Source: Mycobacterium uberis
GTDB taxonomy: Bacteria > Actinomycetota > Actinomycetes > Mycobacteriales > Mycobacteriaceae
Reading direction: 5' to 3'
DNA: 64,000 nt
Assembly: GCF_003408705.1 (NCBI RefSeq)
Contig: NZ_QAYL01000001.1
Span: 310,001-374,000, forward strand
Shown piece by piece: positions 53,393 through 63,877 of this stretch. Numbering within the stretch: position 1 is the first letter of the stretch; each line of letters starts with the position of its first letter. The position numbers were made by a program, and so were the translations under genes. The notes beneath the pieces were generated by a model. That model had not been told where the DNA came from, ran no database searches, and saw only the letters and a list, made by a program, of their open reading frames with translations.

Positions 53393-53489
53393 ACGGAGCC
53401 TCACCTATGTCTACTAGCGAGGCGCAGTATCCAACTCGTTGACTGTGGCTATCGCTGCGCGTGTCCATTAGTGGTGGACCACGGCCGGC

Positions 53490-54925
53490 TGGATGCAATT
53501 ACGGCGAATGACCTCGACATTTATTGCCTTACCCCGTGTAGTGTCCGGGAGAGCTTGGAAGGAGAAAGATGGTTCGATTGTGGCTATAGCCGAAATAGCA
53601 TCGGCATCGGTCAAGCCGTTGGCGGGCATGGTGTTTTCGGCCTACAGTGAGTGGCTTGGGACCTCCAAAGTCTTTGACATACACTACTCATACGCGGGTG
53701 CTGCGTCCGATGTAGAGTTTGGTGCGCGCTCTGTCCATGGCAAGGTGCTCGGTCGGGTTGAGTACATCCGATTGATCGGTGACTTGGCTGGTTAACTTAA
53801 TTGTCAGCGTTGACGAGGGTGTTGCAGCGGTGCTACTCGGTGGGGCCACCGACGCCGAAGGGGCACTGACGGTCTGTTGATTAGCGCGAGCGCCGAGTAT
53901 CCGAGCACCCACGACCGGGCCGACTGCTGCGGCCAACCCAACAGTGGCCAGTATCGCGATAAGTATCGTCGGCCCCAGCCGGCTTGTGTGCACTTTTCGT
54001 CGACTGCAGCCGTAAGTACTGCGATGACCCGTGTTGGTACGCCGGTGATTTTAGGTAGCGCTCACCTCGCCGGTCGGAATGGTTACTGGTTGGCCGGCCA
54101 GTGCGGACGCGGAATCCGCGTACGTCGGATAACGCGCATGGGGGTTTTGGTTAGCACTTTGGAAATGACGGTGTCGAGTTCTGCTAGCTTGGGTTGTTAC
54201 TCGCTAAAAAGTGGAGGTGGTGCGGATAGTTGCTGGCTAATCACCGTCACCCGGGTAGAGTGCTGGAGCGGACCGGGTCAGCAGCTTAAACGTGGTGCAT
54301 CCGAGTGTGTATTAGTCGGCTCGCGCGTAGAGGTCTTCACGCTGTAGTCGTTCGTTCGTGCAGTAGGCGGTGGCCCCCACATACACATGTTGGTCGCTAA
54401 TCTCGCCTAGCTGGCGGGCGATACCGAAATCGGCGAGCAGGATCCGCTGTCAAGGGCTGGTATAATTTCAGCAGGATATTGGCCGGCTTGACGCCACAAT
54501 CCGGTAGTTCGTGTGCATGAGCGTGATCAAGCATGTCAGCAACGGCCGAGATGATTCCGACAACGTCTGCTCGCGGCATCCCAGACGGGTATTGGCTGCG
54601 CGGCAACTTTGCAGCATCTGTTCCTTCCACGTAGTCCCTGGAGATCCACAATTATCCCTGGTATTCGCCGCGGTCGTGGATCCCGGCGATGTGCTCGTGG
54701 TACAAACTCACGGCCATGTCGGTTTCCCGGTTAGAGCGTTGACGAAATTGGAGGTTCGCGGTTAGGTTGCTGGGCAAGATTTTGAGGGTATCGCAGCGCG
54801 GTAGCCTCAGATATTGCGCCAGATACACCCAGCCATCCCACCGGCCCCGAGACGCCAAGCGATGGTGTATCCGGCGAACTACCTGTGACTGCTGTCAGGC
54901 CGTCACTTTGTGGCATGTGAGCATG
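53490..54925 (-). pseudogene. Remnant of a receptor Ser/Thr kinase with an extracytoplasmic TPM-like domain
   Basis: Minus-strand pieces in order: VYLAQYLRLPRCDTLKILPS (kinase N-lobe with the lysine), FRQRSNRETDMAVSLYHEHI, GIHDRGEYQG; LWISRDYVEGTDAAKLPRSQ; ADMLDHAHAHELPDCGVKPANILL (HRDxKPxN loop degraded to PDCGVKPAN); GIARQLGEISDQH; a C-lobe reading YTLGCTTFKLLT; then a membrane helix TILIAILATVGLAAAVGPVV; then LTSQVTDQSDVLNPTEHLAM and, frame-shifted, ANGLTDADAISAIATIEPSF, the TPM (DUF477) pattern. Many stops. Not present between hisI and chaA in M. tuberculosis as far as I recall. Confidence 0.75.
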
Positions 54926-55043
54926 CTACTGAGGGTCCCACGGCCGCACCCCGAATAATCGCGGGAAAGCGGCACTGGTCATGGTGGTTCCGCGTTCGCG
55001 CCGCTGGGGAGCCGGCAGATGACTTCGATGAGAATGACGGGCG

Positions 55044-56138
55044 ATGTTGAAACGGATGTCCTGGACCGCACTGGTCCCGCTGTTAGCTCTGGCCGTGCTG
55101 GCATTGACCTGGGGCAAGGAGATCGGTCCGATAGTGACCGCGTTGCAGGCGGCATTGTTGACCGGTGCCGTGCTAGCCGCGGTTCATCACGCGGAGGTCG
55201 TCGCGCACCGTGTCGGTGAGCCGTTCGGGTCGTTGGTGCTCGCTGCTGCGGTGACGGTCATTGAGGTGGCCCTCATCGTCACACTCATGGCCTCTGGCGA
55301 GAACGAATCCTGGACGCTGGCTAGGGACACCGCGTTCGCCGCGTTAATGATCACCACTAACGGGATCGCCGGTTTGTCACTGCTGTTGGGTTCTCGACGC
55401 TACGGTGTGACATTGTTCAACGCCCACGGTAGCGGGGCCGCGTTAGCTACGCTAACGACGTTGGCGACGCTAAGCTTGGTGCTGCCCACTTTTACCACTA
55501 GTCACTGCGGCAATGAGTTCTCACCTGGCCAGCTGGCTTTCGCTGCTGTCGCGTCGTTAGGGCTGTATCTGCTGTTTGTCTTCATGCAAACCATCCGGCA
55601 TCGTGACTTTTTTCTGCCGGTCGCACAGAAGGGCCAAAAAGGCCTGTTCGAGGAGGATGAAAGCCATGCCGATCCGCCCAGCGGTCGGTCGGCGCTGATC
55701 AGCCTCGTGCTGCTGCTTGTAGCGCTGACCGCGGTGGTGGGTCTGGCTGAACTACAGTCGTCGGCAATTGAGCAGGTGGTGACAGCAGTTGGATTCCCCC
55801 AGCCATTCGTTGGCGTGGTGATCGCCACGTTGGTGTTGTTGCCAGAAACACTTGCAGCGGTGCGTGCGGCGCGTCGAGGACGCATCCAGACCAGCCTGAA
55901 CCTGGCCTACGGCTCGGCGATGGCCAGTATTGGGCTGACCATCCCGGCCATCGCGCTGGCCTCCATCTGGCTTACCGGGCCGCTGATACTTGGTTTGGGC
56001 GCGACCCAGTTGGTGTTGCTGGCGCTGACTGTTGTCATCAGCGTGCTGACCGTGGTTCCTGGACGGGCTACTCGACTTCAGGGCGAGGTGCATCTAGTGT
56101 TGCTCGCCGCTTTCGTATTTTTGGCGATCATCCCGTAA
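55044..56138 (+). CDS. chaA: Sodium/calcium-proton antiporter ChaA
   Basis: Inner-membrane cation/proton exchanger of the CaCA family; would export Ca2+ or Na+. The 364 residues from ATG 55044 (MLKRMSWTALVPLLAL) show about eleven membrane helices and the two alpha-repeat motifs AVTVIEVALIVTLM (with catalytic glutamate) and VLLPETLAAVRAARRG plus LNLAYGSAMASIGLTIP. A hydrophilic loop (QKGQKGLFEEDESHADPPSG) separates the halves. Intact. Converges with bcpB across an AT-rich repeat. Confidence 0.92.
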   Translation: MLKRMSWTALVPLLALAVLALTWGKEIGPIVTALQAALLTGAVLAAVHHAEVVAHRVGEPFGSLVLAAAVTVIEVALIVTLMASGENESWTLARDTAFAALMITTNGIAGLSLLLGSRRYGVTLFNAHGSGAALATLTTLATLSLVLPTFTTSHCGNEFSPGQLAFAAVASLGLYLLFVFMQTIRHRDFFLPVAQKGQKGLFEEDESHADPPSGRSALISLVLLLVALTAVVGLAELQSSAIEQVVTAVGFPQPFVGVVIATLVLLPETLAAVRAARRGRIQTSLNLAYGSAMASIGLTIPAIALASIWLTGPLILGLGATQLVLLALTVVISVLTVVPGRATRLQGEVHLVLLAAFVFLAIIP

Positions 56139-56166
56139 GATTCCAAGCAGTATCGGCGGCTTCAAG

Positions 56167-56231
56167 ATTTAAGAATTTTAATTTAAGATGCTTCAAGATT
56201 TAAAAATTTTAATTATTTAAAAATTTTAATT
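56167..56231. repeat. AT-only 17-bp repeat, three units, between convergent genes
   Basis: ATTTAAAAATTTTAATT occurs at 56198-56214 and again at 56215-56231; a copy with one change (G for A) is at 56167-56183. Each unit is close to a palindrome. A larger block starting CTTCAAGATT is also duplicated (56160 and 56191). In this GC-rich genome such a block is striking. It lies between the chaA stop and the bcpB stop, and the last unit forms part of the bcpB stop codon. It could act as a two-way terminator and vary in copy number. Confidence 0.9.
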
Positions 56232-56695
56232 TAAGCGGTCGGTCTGGCTCGCAGCGTCTCTAGTGCTTTGTTGGCGTGGGTATCCATGCTGAATTCGTTG
56301 GAGATCACGTTAAGCACCCTGCGGTTGGTGTCGATGACAAAGGTTGTGCGTTTGACCGGAATGAGTTTGCCAAGCAAACTGCGCTTGACGCCAAATTGTG
56401 TAGCTACTCTACCGTCGGTGTCCGACAACAAGGGGTAGTCGAAATTATGGGTGTTAGCGAACTTAGCTTGCTTTTGAACGGAATCGGCGCTGATGCCAAC
56501 CAGGCTAGCCCCGACCGCGGCGAATTCCTTCGCCAAGTCGCGGAAATGGCACGCTTCCTTGGTACAGCCAGGTGTCATCGCTGCCGGATAAAAGAACAGC
56601 ACCACGGGACCCTCGGCAAGCAGCGCGCTGAGCTTACGCGGCGTTCCGGTTTGATCGGTAAGTTCGAAGTCAGTAACGGTGCCACCAGTTTCCAT
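56231..56695 (-). CDS. bcpB: Peroxiredoxin, bacterioferritin comigratory protein
   Basis: Thiol peroxidase that reduces hydroperoxides in the cytoplasm. ATG 56695 gives 154 residues ([12 protein letters not shown]), matching the usual start; ATG 56704 would add three. The peroxidatic cysteine is C44 in [16 protein letters not shown], with T41 of the TxxC motif and a candidate resolving cysteine C49; FFYP and VKRTTFVID complete the thioredoxin fold. Stop codon lies at the edge of the AT-rich repeat. Divergent from trpE with about 130 bases between them. Confidence 0.94.
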   Translation of the reverse strand: METGGTVTDFELTDQTGTPRKLSALLAEGPVVLFFYPAAMTPGCTKEACHFRDLAKEFAAVGASLVGISADSVQKQAKFANTHNFDYPLLSDTDGRVATQFGVKRSLLGKLIPVKRTTFVIDTNRRVLNVISNEFSMDTHANKALETLRARPTA

Positions 56696-56825
56696 GGCCG
56701 CCACGTTACGCCCGATCGCTCAATCGCCCGCGGGCGCGTACGTCTGCACATCTACACGCCGGCCGGATGGAGCGGCATTTTGGGGACGTTCGGGCACTAT
56801 ACAGCCCATCTGCGAGGATAAATTG

Positions 56826-58388
56826 GTGCATGCTCACCTCGTCGCCACCACGTCACGTGAGAACTTTCGCCAGCTAGCGGCAGATCACCGTGTGGTTCCA
56901 GTCACCCGCAAGGTATTGGCCGATAGTGAGACCCCGTTGTCGGCATACCGCAAGCTCGCTGCCAATCGTCCGAGCACCTTCCTGCTGGAGTCGGCCGAGA
57001 ACGGCCGATCCTGGTCGCGTTGGTCGTTCATTGGCGCGGGGGCGCCGTCGGCTTTGACGGTTCGTGACGACGAAGCGGTGTGGCTAGGTACTGTGCCGCA
57101 AGACGCACCTACCGGCGGCGACCCGCTGCACGCTCTGCAAGCTACGCTTGAGCTACTTGCCACTGCGGCAATGCCAGGGCTGCCACCGTTATCAGGGGGC
57201 ATGGTGGGCTTCTTTGCCTACGACATGGTGCGGCGCCTGGAACGCTTGCCTGAACTTGCCCTCAATGATCTGCAGTTGCCCGACATGCTGCTGTTGTTGG
57301 CCGCCGACGTAGCGGCCGTTGACCACCATGAGGGCACGATCACCCTGATCGCCAACGCCGTGAACTGGAACGGTACCGATGAGCGGGTAGATGAGGCCTA
57401 CGATGATGCGATCGCACGACTGAACGTTATGACCGCAGCACTGGGCCAGCCGCTGCCGTCGACTGTTGCCACGTTCAGCCTGCCCGACCCTCGGCGCCGG
57501 GCGCAACGTACCATTGAGGAATACGGTGCGATCGTCGACCACCTCGTCGACCAGATCGCGGCCGGCGAGGCTTTTCAAGTGGTGCCCTCGCAGCGCTTTG
57601 AGGTGGATACCGATGTCGATCCGATCGACGTCTACCGCATGCTTCGGGTCACCAACCCCAGCCCCTATATGTATCTGCTACACGTGCCGAATAGCGATGG
57701 CACAACTGGTTTTTCGATTGTCGGATCCAGTCCGGAAGCGCTGGTGACTGTCAAGGATGGCCGGGCGACGACGCATCCGATCGCCGGAACCCGCTGGCGA
57801 GGGCAGACCGAAGAGGAAGATCAGCTACTGGAGAAAGAGCTACTCGCCGACGAGAAAGAACGAGCAGAGCACTTGATGCTTGTCGATCTCGGCCGCAATG
57901 ACCTCGGTCGGGTTTGCACGCCGGGCACCGTACGCGTCGAAGATTACAGCCAAATCGAACGTTACAGTCACGTCATGCACATGGTGTCTACGGTGACCGG
58001 GCTGCTCAGCGAAGGCCGAACCGCTCTGGACGCAGTGATCGCTTGCTTCCCGGCCGGCACGCTGTCGGGTGCACCAAAGGTGCGGGCTATGGAGCTGATC
58101 GAAGAAGTAGAGAAGACGCGCCGTGGCCTTTATGGCGGCGTGGTCGGTTACCTTGACTTCGCCGGTAACGCTGACTTCGCGATAGCCATACGCACGGCAC
58201 TGATGCGTGACGGCATCGCATATGTTCAAGCCGGCGGTGGAGTCGTGGCCGACTCCAACGGGTCCTGCGAATACATCGAGGCGAGCAACAAGGCTCGAGC
58301 GGTGTTGAACGCGATTGCCGCTGCCGAGACGCTGACCGCACCGGATTTCGACACGGCGAAGATGCAGGCCGTAAACGGCCTGAGGTGA
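56826..58388 (+). CDS. trpE: Anthranilate synthase component I
   Basis: Makes anthranilate from chorismate; needs the glutaminase subunit TrpG, encoded elsewhere. GTG 56826, with GAGGA upstream, gives 520 residues starting [14 protein letters not shown], which matches the usual start; the frame extends to 56679 without support. The tryptophan feedback site is [16 protein letters not shown]; catalytic residues lie in [51 protein letters not shown] and [12 protein letters not shown]. No leader peptide or attenuator was seen. First gene of the trp cluster. Confidence 0.97.
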   Translation: MHAHLVATTSRENFRQLAADHRVVPVTRKVLADSETPLSAYRKLAANRPSTFLLESAENGRSWSRWSFIGAGAPSALTVRDDEAVWLGTVPQDAPTGGDPLHALQATLELLATAAMPGLPPLSGGMVGFFAYDMVRRLERLPELALNDLQLPDMLLLLAADVAAVDHHEGTITLIANAVNWNGTDERVDEAYDDAIARLNVMTAALGQPLPSTVATFSLPDPRRRAQRTIEEYGAIVDHLVDQIAAGEAFQVVPSQRFEVDTDVDPIDVYRMLRVTNPSPYMYLLHVPNSDGTTGFSIVGSSPEALVTVKDGRATTHPIAGTRWRGQTEEEDQLLEKELLADEKERAEHLMLVDLGRNDLGRVCTPGTVRVEDYSQIERYSHVMHMVSTVTGLLSEGRTALDAVIACFPAGTLSGAPKVRAMELIEEVEKTRRGLYGGVVGYLDFAGNADFAIAIRTALMRDGIAYVQAGGGVVADSNGSCEYIEASNKARAVLNAIAAAETLTAPDFDTAKMQAVNGLR

Positions 58389-58456
58389 GGATATCTCTGG
58401 CCGCGCAGTGGCCAGAGAGCGAGGCGGGCTATTAAGGCAATGAAGATGGAGTAGCG

Positions 58457-59119
58457 ATGGCTCCCGACACCAGGAGTGCCCGGGTCGACCTGCTGACGAT
58501 CCGTATAGCGCAGTTGTTGTTGGTGGTTGCCGCCGGCGCCCTGTGGATGGCGGCACGGCTACCGTGGGTCGTTGTTCGGTCGTTCGACGGGCTGGGTCCA
58601 CCGAAGGAGGTGGCGCTTTCCGGGGCGTCGTGGTCGACGGTGCTGTTGCCGTTAGCGCTGCTCATGCTGGCCACGGCCGTCGCAGCGATTGCAGTACGTG
58701 GCTGGCTGCTGCGGGTGTTGGCGGGGCTGCTGGCAGCGGCTAGCTTACTGGTCGGCTATTTGGGCGCCAGCCTGTGGGTGTTGCCCGATGTAGCGGTGCG
58801 CGGAGCTGACCTGGCGCACGTTTCACTGCTGGCGCTGGTGGAAAGCCAACGACATTACCTGGGAGCGGGGGTTGCGGTGTCTGTTTCTGGGTGTACGCTC
58901 ATTGCTGCTGCTTTACTGATGCGGTCGGCTTCCGTCACTGGATCCGCCTGCCAGGGTAGATCGAAATACGTGGCCCCAGCGCAACGCCGTTCGATTGCGC
59001 GGCGTGACGATGTCGCGATGACGATCCCGGAGATGTCAGAGCGGATGATCTGGGATGCACTTGACGAGGACCAAGACTTAACGGAATGGCCTTGCGATCC
59101 TGACGTCGAGGGGCGGTGA
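58457..59119 (+). CDS. Trp-operon-associated membrane protein (Rv1610-like, TIGR02234)
   Basis: The product of 220 residues has four membrane helices (about residues 20-38, 58-80, 85-110 and 132-155), followed by a charged cytoplasmic tail (APAQRRSIARRDDVAMTIPE...DEDQDLTEWPCDPD). This is the actinobacterial family always found between trpE and trpC; its role, possibly transport or regulation of tryptophan, is unproven. ATG 58457 follows trpE by 68 bases. Confidence 0.88.
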   Translation: MAPDTRSARVDLLTIRIAQLLLVVAAGALWMAARLPWVVVRSFDGLGPPKEVALSGASWSTVLLPLALLMLATAVAAIAVRGWLLRVLAGLLAAASLLVGYLGASLWVLPDVAVRGADLAHVSLLALVESQRHYLGAGVAVSVSGCTLIAAALLMRSASVTGSACQGRSKYVAPAQRRSIARRDDVAMTIPEMSERMIWDALDEDQDLTEWPCDPDVEGR

Positions 59120-59233
59120 CGGGCCGTGCGCCGACGGTCGCTACCCTTCATGAAGGTCGTCGAAATCGGCGGGGGACCGTTTAGTTATCCGTTCGGCGAC
59201 GGTGGGTGACCCGTGGGAAAGGAAACGACAAGC

Positions 59234-60052
59234 ATGTGTCCGGCAACCGTGCTTGACTCTCTTTTAGAGGGAGTCCGGGCCGATGTTGCCGCACGCGAAG
59301 CCCGCATCAGCCTGCCCGAGATCAAAGCGGCTGCGGCGGCCGCGCCTGCACCTTTGGATGTTATGGCTGCCTTGCGCGAGCCCGGCATTGGTGTTATCGC
59401 TGAGGTCAAGCGCGCCAGTCCATCGGCGGGCTCATTGGCTGCTATCGCCGACCCGGCAAAGCTAGCCCAAGCTTACGAGAACGGTGGCGCACGGATAATC
59501 AGCGTTTTGACCGAGGAACGTCGCTTTAACGGCTCGCTCGATGACCTCGATGCAGTGCGTGCCGCTGTCTCAGTGCCTGTATTGCGCAAAGACTTTGTGG
59601 TGCAGCCATATCAGATCCATGAAGCGCGCGCACACGGGGCTGATATGTTGTTGCTTATTGTTGCCGCGTTGGACCAGTCGGCGCTGGTGTCGATGTTGGA
59701 CCGAACCGAATCACTTGGCATGGCTGCTCTTGTTGAAGTCCGCACGGAGCAAGAAGCGGACCGGGCGCTAAAGGCGGGGGCCAAGGTGATTGGCGTGAAC
59801 GCTCGCGATCTGATGACGCTAGAAGTGGATCGGGATTGCTTCTCGCGAATTGCTCCTGGACTGCCGAGTAACGTGATCAGGATCGCCGAATCCGGCGTGC
59901 GTGGTACTGCGGATCTGTTGGCGTACGCCGGTGCGGGAGCTGACGCCGTATTGGTTGGCGAAGGCCTGGTGAAAAGCGGTGACCCACGTGCAGCGGTTGC
60001 CGATCTGGTCACCGCGGGTACTCATCCGTCATGTCCAAAACCGGCTCGCTAG
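59234..60052 (+). CDS. trpC: Indole-3-glycerol phosphate synthase
   Basis: Ring closure step of tryptophan synthesis. ATG 59234, behind the purine-rich GGGAAAGGAAA, gives 272 residues ([14 protein letters not shown]), equal to M. tuberculosis; an ATG-like start at 59213 would add seven. Catalytic lysines and glutamates are in [45 protein letters not shown] and IAESGVR. trpD and trpF are not in the window. Confidence 0.96.
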   Translation: MCPATVLDSLLEGVRADVAAREARISLPEIKAAAAAAPAPLDVMAALREPGIGVIAEVKRASPSAGSLAAIADPAKLAQAYENGGARIISVLTEERRFNGSLDDLDAVRAAVSVPVLRKDFVVQPYQIHEARAHGADMLLLIVAALDQSALVSMLDRTESLGMAALVEVRTEQEADRALKAGAKVIGVNARDLMTLEVDRDCFSRIAPGLPSNVIRIAESGVRGTADLLAYAGAGADAVLVGEGLVKSGDPRAAVADLVTAGTHPSCPKPAR

Positions 60053-60118
60053 TCGTTCGACGAGACCTAGTGGTGAAACATTGAACTTGATCAGTCTGTT
60101 GCCTGTTGAGCTTTGGTG

Positions 60119-61381
60119 ATGCCAGGTCTTTCCCGTCCGAGTCTTCCGCGTTTCAGTGCGGCCATCTCCGAATCCACTCGCTACGATCCCGATTCGGGTG
60201 GGCATTTCGGCGGGCCCGATGGGTATGGTGGCCGCTACGTTCCTGAAGCGCTGATGGCGGTGATCGAAGAGGTCACCGCTGCCTACGAGAAGGAACGTGT
60301 CAATCAGAGTTTTCTGGATACGCTAGACAAGTTGCAGGCAAACTACACCGGCCGGCCGTCCCCACTATATGAGGCTACTCGGCTTAGTGAGTACGCTGGC
60401 TCGGCGCGCCTCTTCCTCAAGCGAGAGGACCTGAACCATACGGGTTCTCACAAGATCAATAATGCGCTCAGTCAGGCGTTGCTGGCCCAACGAATGGGCA
60501 AGACTCGAGTGATCGCTGAGACGGGCGCCGGTCAGCATGGGGTGGCCACGGCGACGGCGTGCGCGCTGCTTGGCCTGGACTGTGTGATTTACATGGGTGC
60601 GGTTGACACTGTCCGGCAGTCACTCAACGTGGCGCGGATGCAACTTTTTGGTGCAAAGGTGGTCGCGGTCGAGACTGGCTCGCAAACGCTTAAGGACGCT
60701 ATCAACGATGCTTTTCGGGATTGGGTTACCAATGCCGACAACACCTACTATTGCTTCGGGACTGCGGCAGGACCGCACCCCTTCCCGACCATGGTTCGGG
60801 ATTTTCAGCGCATCATCGGTCTCGAGACACGCGGGCAGATCCAGGATCAGGCGGGTCGGTTGCCGGACGCGGTCACAGCGTGCGTCGGCGGAGGATCTAA
60901 CGCCATTGGGATCTTTCATGCGTTTCTCGGTGAACCCTGTGTACGATTGATTGGGTTCGAGGCGGCCGGCGATGGCGTCGAGACCGGTAGGCATGCGGCA
61001 ACGTTCACCGGAGGTTTGCCTGGAGTGTTCCAGGGATCGTTCTCCTATCTGCTGCAGGACGAAGATGGTCAGACCATCGAATCCCATTCAATATCAGCAG
61101 GTTTAGACTATCCGGGGGTCGGTCCCGAACATGCGTGGCTAAAGGAAACTGGGCGTGCCGAATACCAGCCCATTACTGATTCCGAGGCGATGGAGGCGTT
61201 TCGTCTGTTGTGTTGCACCGAAGGCATCATCCCGGCCATTGAGTCCGCGCATGCGGTGGCGGGGGCTCTCAAGTTGGGTGCTGAAATGGGAAATGGCGCG
61301 GTCATTGTGGTGAACCTGTCGGGTCGTGGCGACAAGGATGTCGAGACAGCCGCTAAGTGGTTCGGCTTGTTGGGTGACTGA
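60119..61381 (+). CDS. trpB: Tryptophan synthase beta subunit
   Basis: PLP subunit that joins indole from TrpA to serine. Three adjacent in-frame starts (TTG 60113, GTG 60116, ATG 60119) are possible; ATG gives 420 residues. PLP lysine K112 lies in [55 protein letters not shown] and [13 protein letters not shown] (with monovalent-cation loop) are intact. The N-terminal [16 protein letters not shown] is typical of type 1 TrpB. Stop overlaps the trpA ATG by one base. Confidence 0.97.
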   Translation: MPGLSRPSLPRFSAAISESTRYDPDSGGHFGGPDGYGGRYVPEALMAVIEEVTAAYEKERVNQSFLDTLDKLQANYTGRPSPLYEATRLSEYAGSARLFLKREDLNHTGSHKINNALSQALLAQRMGKTRVIAETGAGQHGVATATACALLGLDCVIYMGAVDTVRQSLNVARMQLFGAKVVAVETGSQTLKDAINDAFRDWVTNADNTYYCFGTAAGPHPFPTMVRDFQRIIGLETRGQIQDQAGRLPDAVTACVGGGSNAIGIFHAFLGEPCVRLIGFEAAGDGVETGRHAATFTGGLPGVFQGSFSYLLQDEDGQTIESHSISAGLDYPGVGPEHAWLKETGRAEYQPITDSEAMEAFRLLCCTEGIIPAIESAHAVAGALKLGAEMGNGAVIVVNLSGRGDKDVETAAKWFGLLGD

Positions 61382-62193
61382 TGATGATTGTGGAGCAGAA
61401 CAAAGCAAGTAGGCTCGAGCCGGTTTTCGATTCGTGTCGCGCGGACAACCGTGCAGCGCTGATCGGTTACCTACCCACCGGTTACCCTGACGTGCCTGCT
61501 TCGTTGGATGCGATGACCGCGCTCGTGGAATCCGGTTGCGACATCATTGAAGTCGGTGTGCCATATTCGGATCCGGGTGTGGACGGTCCAACCATCGCGA
61601 GGGTTACCGAGGCTGCACTTCGTGGGGGAGTGCGAGTACGCGATACGTTAGCCGCGGTCGAGGCAATCAGCCAAGCTGGCGGCTGCGCCGTGGTGATGAC
61701 ATACTGGAATCCGTTGTTGCGCTACGGTGTTGATGCTTTCGCGCGGGATCTGGCGTCGGCTGGAGGACGCGGTCTGATCGTCCCCGACCTCATTCCCGAC
61801 GAAGCACGCCAGTGGATCGCGGCATCCGAGAAACATCGGTTGGATCGCATTTTTCTGGTGGCGCCGTCATCGACGTTACACCGGTTGGTGACCGCAGTGG
61901 AGGCATCACGCGGATTTGTCTATGCGGTGTCCACGATGGGTGTGACCGGGGCGCGTGACGCGGTGTCGCAGGTTGCGCCAGAACTGGTGGCCAGGGTGAA
62001 GGCAGTATCTGACATTGCGGTCGGCGTCGGCCTGGGTGTGCGATCACGAGAGCAAGCTGCGGAGATCGGCGGTTATGCTGACGGTGTCATCGTCGGTTCT
62101 GCGTTGGTGTCGGCTCTGAGTAGCGGTTTGCCTCGCTTACGCTCTTTGACTGAGGAGCTTGCCGCCGGCGTACGCCAAAGGGCGTCCATGTGA
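61381..62193 (+). CDS. trpA: Tryptophan synthase alpha subunit
   Basis: Releases indole from indole-glycerol phosphate and feeds it through the tunnel to TrpB. The 270 residues contain the catalytic glutamate E57 and aspartate D68 in CDIIEVGVPYSDPGVDGP, plus VMTYWNPLLRYG, GLIVPDLIPDEA and VGLGVRSREQAAEI. TGA overlaps the GTG of lgt. Confidence 0.97.
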   Translation: MMIVEQNKASRLEPVFDSCRADNRAALIGYLPTGYPDVPASLDAMTALVESGCDIIEVGVPYSDPGVDGPTIARVTEAALRGGVRVRDTLAAVEAISQAGGCAVVMTYWNPLLRYGVDAFARDLASAGGRGLIVPDLIPDEARQWIAASEKHRLDRIFLVAPSSTLHRLVTAVEASRGFVYAVSTMGVTGARDAVSQVAPELVARVKAVSDIAVGVGLGVRSREQAAEIGGYADGVIVGSALVSALSSGLPRLRSLTEELAAGVRQRASM

Positions 62194-63458
62194 CGAGGAT
62201 GCTACCCAGCTATTTTCCCAGTCCGCCGCGTGGGGTCTGGCACCTTGGGCCGTTACCGATTCGAGCATACGCGCTGTTCGTCATCATTGGCATCGTTGCC
62301 GCGCTGGTGATTGGTGACCGGCGCTGGGAAGCTCGCGGCGGCGAACGCGGCGTAGTCTATGATATAGCGTTGTGGGCTGTGCCTTTCGGATTGGTTGGTG
62401 GTAGACTTTACCATCTCGCCACTGATTGGCGGATTTACTTTGGACCGGGTGGTGTCGGTCTTGGCGCGGCGCTGCGAATCTGGGATGGCGGCTTGGGCAT
62501 CTGGGGAGCGGTGGCTCTCGGCGGTGTGGGCGCATGGATTGGTTGTCGATGTCGCGAGATTCCGTTGCCGGCGTTCGGTGATGCGCTGGCTCCGGGAATC
62601 ATCTTGGCGCAGGCGATCGGCCGGTTAGGGAACTATTTCAACCAGGAGCTTTACGGCCGAGAAACGACGATGCCGTGGGGTTTAGAGGTCTTCTACCGTC
62701 GGGATTCTGCGGGGCATGTGGATCCACATATGCTCGATGGTGTGTCGACTGGGCAATTGGCGCTCGTCGTACAGCCGACATTTCTTTACGAATTGATCTG
62801 GGATATTCTGGTATTTGTCGCGTTGATCTACGTGGACCGATGGTTGACGCTAGGTCATGGTCGACTGTTTGCAACCTATGTCGCCTCCTACTGTGTCGGG
62901 CGGTTCTTCGTTGAGCTGTTCCGCGACGACGCTGTCACGCACATAGCTGGAATCCGGATCAATTCGTTCACATCGGCTTTCGTGTTTATCGGGGCGGTGG
63001 TTTGCATAAGTCTGGCATCGGAAGGCCGCGAGGATCCTGAGACCCTTTGTGGTGCTGAGCCTGTAGCTGGAGAAATTTCAGAACCCGAGTCGGCTACTCA
63101 GCGTGTGATTGTGGCTTCGGCCTTCGCTGCCACCACGGCGGTGCCAGTTACTGTCGACGAAAATTTGTCAGCAACGCTCGAATCCGCCGAAGTTGTTAGG
63201 ACTGGAGCAGAGCGCAATGTTGAGGCTGTCGAAGACAAAGCTGAGCAATCCACTGAGCAGGAAGAGTCGGTTATCGGCGCCGAGGCCGACGTCGACGCCG
63301 AGTCAGCAGAGTCCGTTGTTGAGCAGGCTGGGGAACCGCTTGCCAGCGGTGACGATAGGGCAGCTCGGCAGCGATGGGCCGTCTGGTTGAGGAACCGGAT
63401 GTTGCGTTCGGGCCAGAGTAGTTGTCGAACCCACGTTGCGCGGTGGCTGGGTCGATAG
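62190..63458 (+). CDS. lgt: Prolipoprotein diacylglyceryl transferase
   Basis: Membrane enzyme that attaches diacylglycerol to the lipobox cysteine, the step before LspA. The 422-residue frame starts at GTG 62190 (overlap GTGA with trpA); ATG 62199 is an alternative. Seven helices; signature VPFGLVGGRLYHLATDW, AIGRLGNYFNQELYGRETTMPWG, PTFLYELIWD and GRFFVELFRDD. A long acidic tail (about residues 285-400, rich in Glu, Ala, Val and Ser) follows, shorter than the M. tuberculosis tail (about 468 residues in total), and ends in basic residues. Confidence 0.95.
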   Translation: MTRMLPSYFPSPPRGVWHLGPLPIRAYALFVIIGIVAALVIGDRRWEARGGERGVVYDIALWAVPFGLVGGRLYHLATDWRIYFGPGGVGLGAALRIWDGGLGIWGAVALGGVGAWIGCRCREIPLPAFGDALAPGIILAQAIGRLGNYFNQELYGRETTMPWGLEVFYRRDSAGHVDPHMLDGVSTGQLALVVQPTFLYELIWDILVFVALIYVDRWLTLGHGRLFATYVASYCVGRFFVELFRDDAVTHIAGIRINSFTSAFVFIGAVVCISLASEGREDPETLCGAEPVAGEISEPESATQRVIVASAFAATTAVPVTVDENLSATLESAEVVRTGAERNVEAVEDKAEQSTEQEESVIGAEADVDAESAESVVEQAGEPLASGDDRAARQRWAVWLRNRMLRSGQSSCRTHVARWLGR

Positions 63459-63484
63459 TCTGGTGGATCTGGCATGCTAAAAAT

Positions 63485-63877
63485 GTGACTGATCAGTTGT
63501 GGTCCGATCCAACAGGGTCTGGTTTCACACCGCCGCCGGGCTATCCTTCTGGATATTCGCCGTCGTATCCGCACTATCCGGGGTCTGTGAGCTACCTCGA
63601 TCCGGCCGCACCCTGGGGTCGGCATCCGGTTACTGGGCAGCCGCTTTCCGACAAGTCGAAGACCGTCGCGGGTCTGTTGCAGCTGTTTGACGCCATCGGC
63701 ATTGTGGGCATCAGCCGTATCTACCTCGGCGGCACCGGGCTGGGTATCGCGCAGCTGTTGGTGGTCCTCTGTACGTGCGGACTTGGCACGGTTGTCTGGG
63801 GCGTTGTCGACGCACTGTTGATATTGACCGAGAAGGTCAGCGACCCATCGGGTCGCCCGTTGTTCGATGGCACCTAA
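63485..63877 (+). CDS. TM2-domain membrane protein (Rv1615-like)
   Basis: GTG 63485 gives 130 residues: a proline-, glycine- and tyrosine-rich N-terminal half (PPPGYPSGYSPSYPHYPG) followed by a TM2 domain of two helices (QLFDAIGIVGISRIYLGGTG and VVLCTCGLGTVVWGVVDALL). Family function is unknown. The open frame back to 63422 is not supported. Its end overlaps the next gene by 11 bases. Confidence 0.85.
   Translation: MTDQLWSDPTGSGFTPPPGYPSGYSPSYPHYPGSVSYLDPAAPWGRHPVTGQPLSDKSKTVAGLLQLFDAIGIVGISRIYLGGTGLGIAQLLVVLCTCGLGTVVWGVVDALLILTEKVSDPSGRPLFDGT

Noticed and set aside
57840..58601. 253-codon minus-strand frame opposite trpE
   Set aside because: Antisense shadow over conserved trpE motifs.
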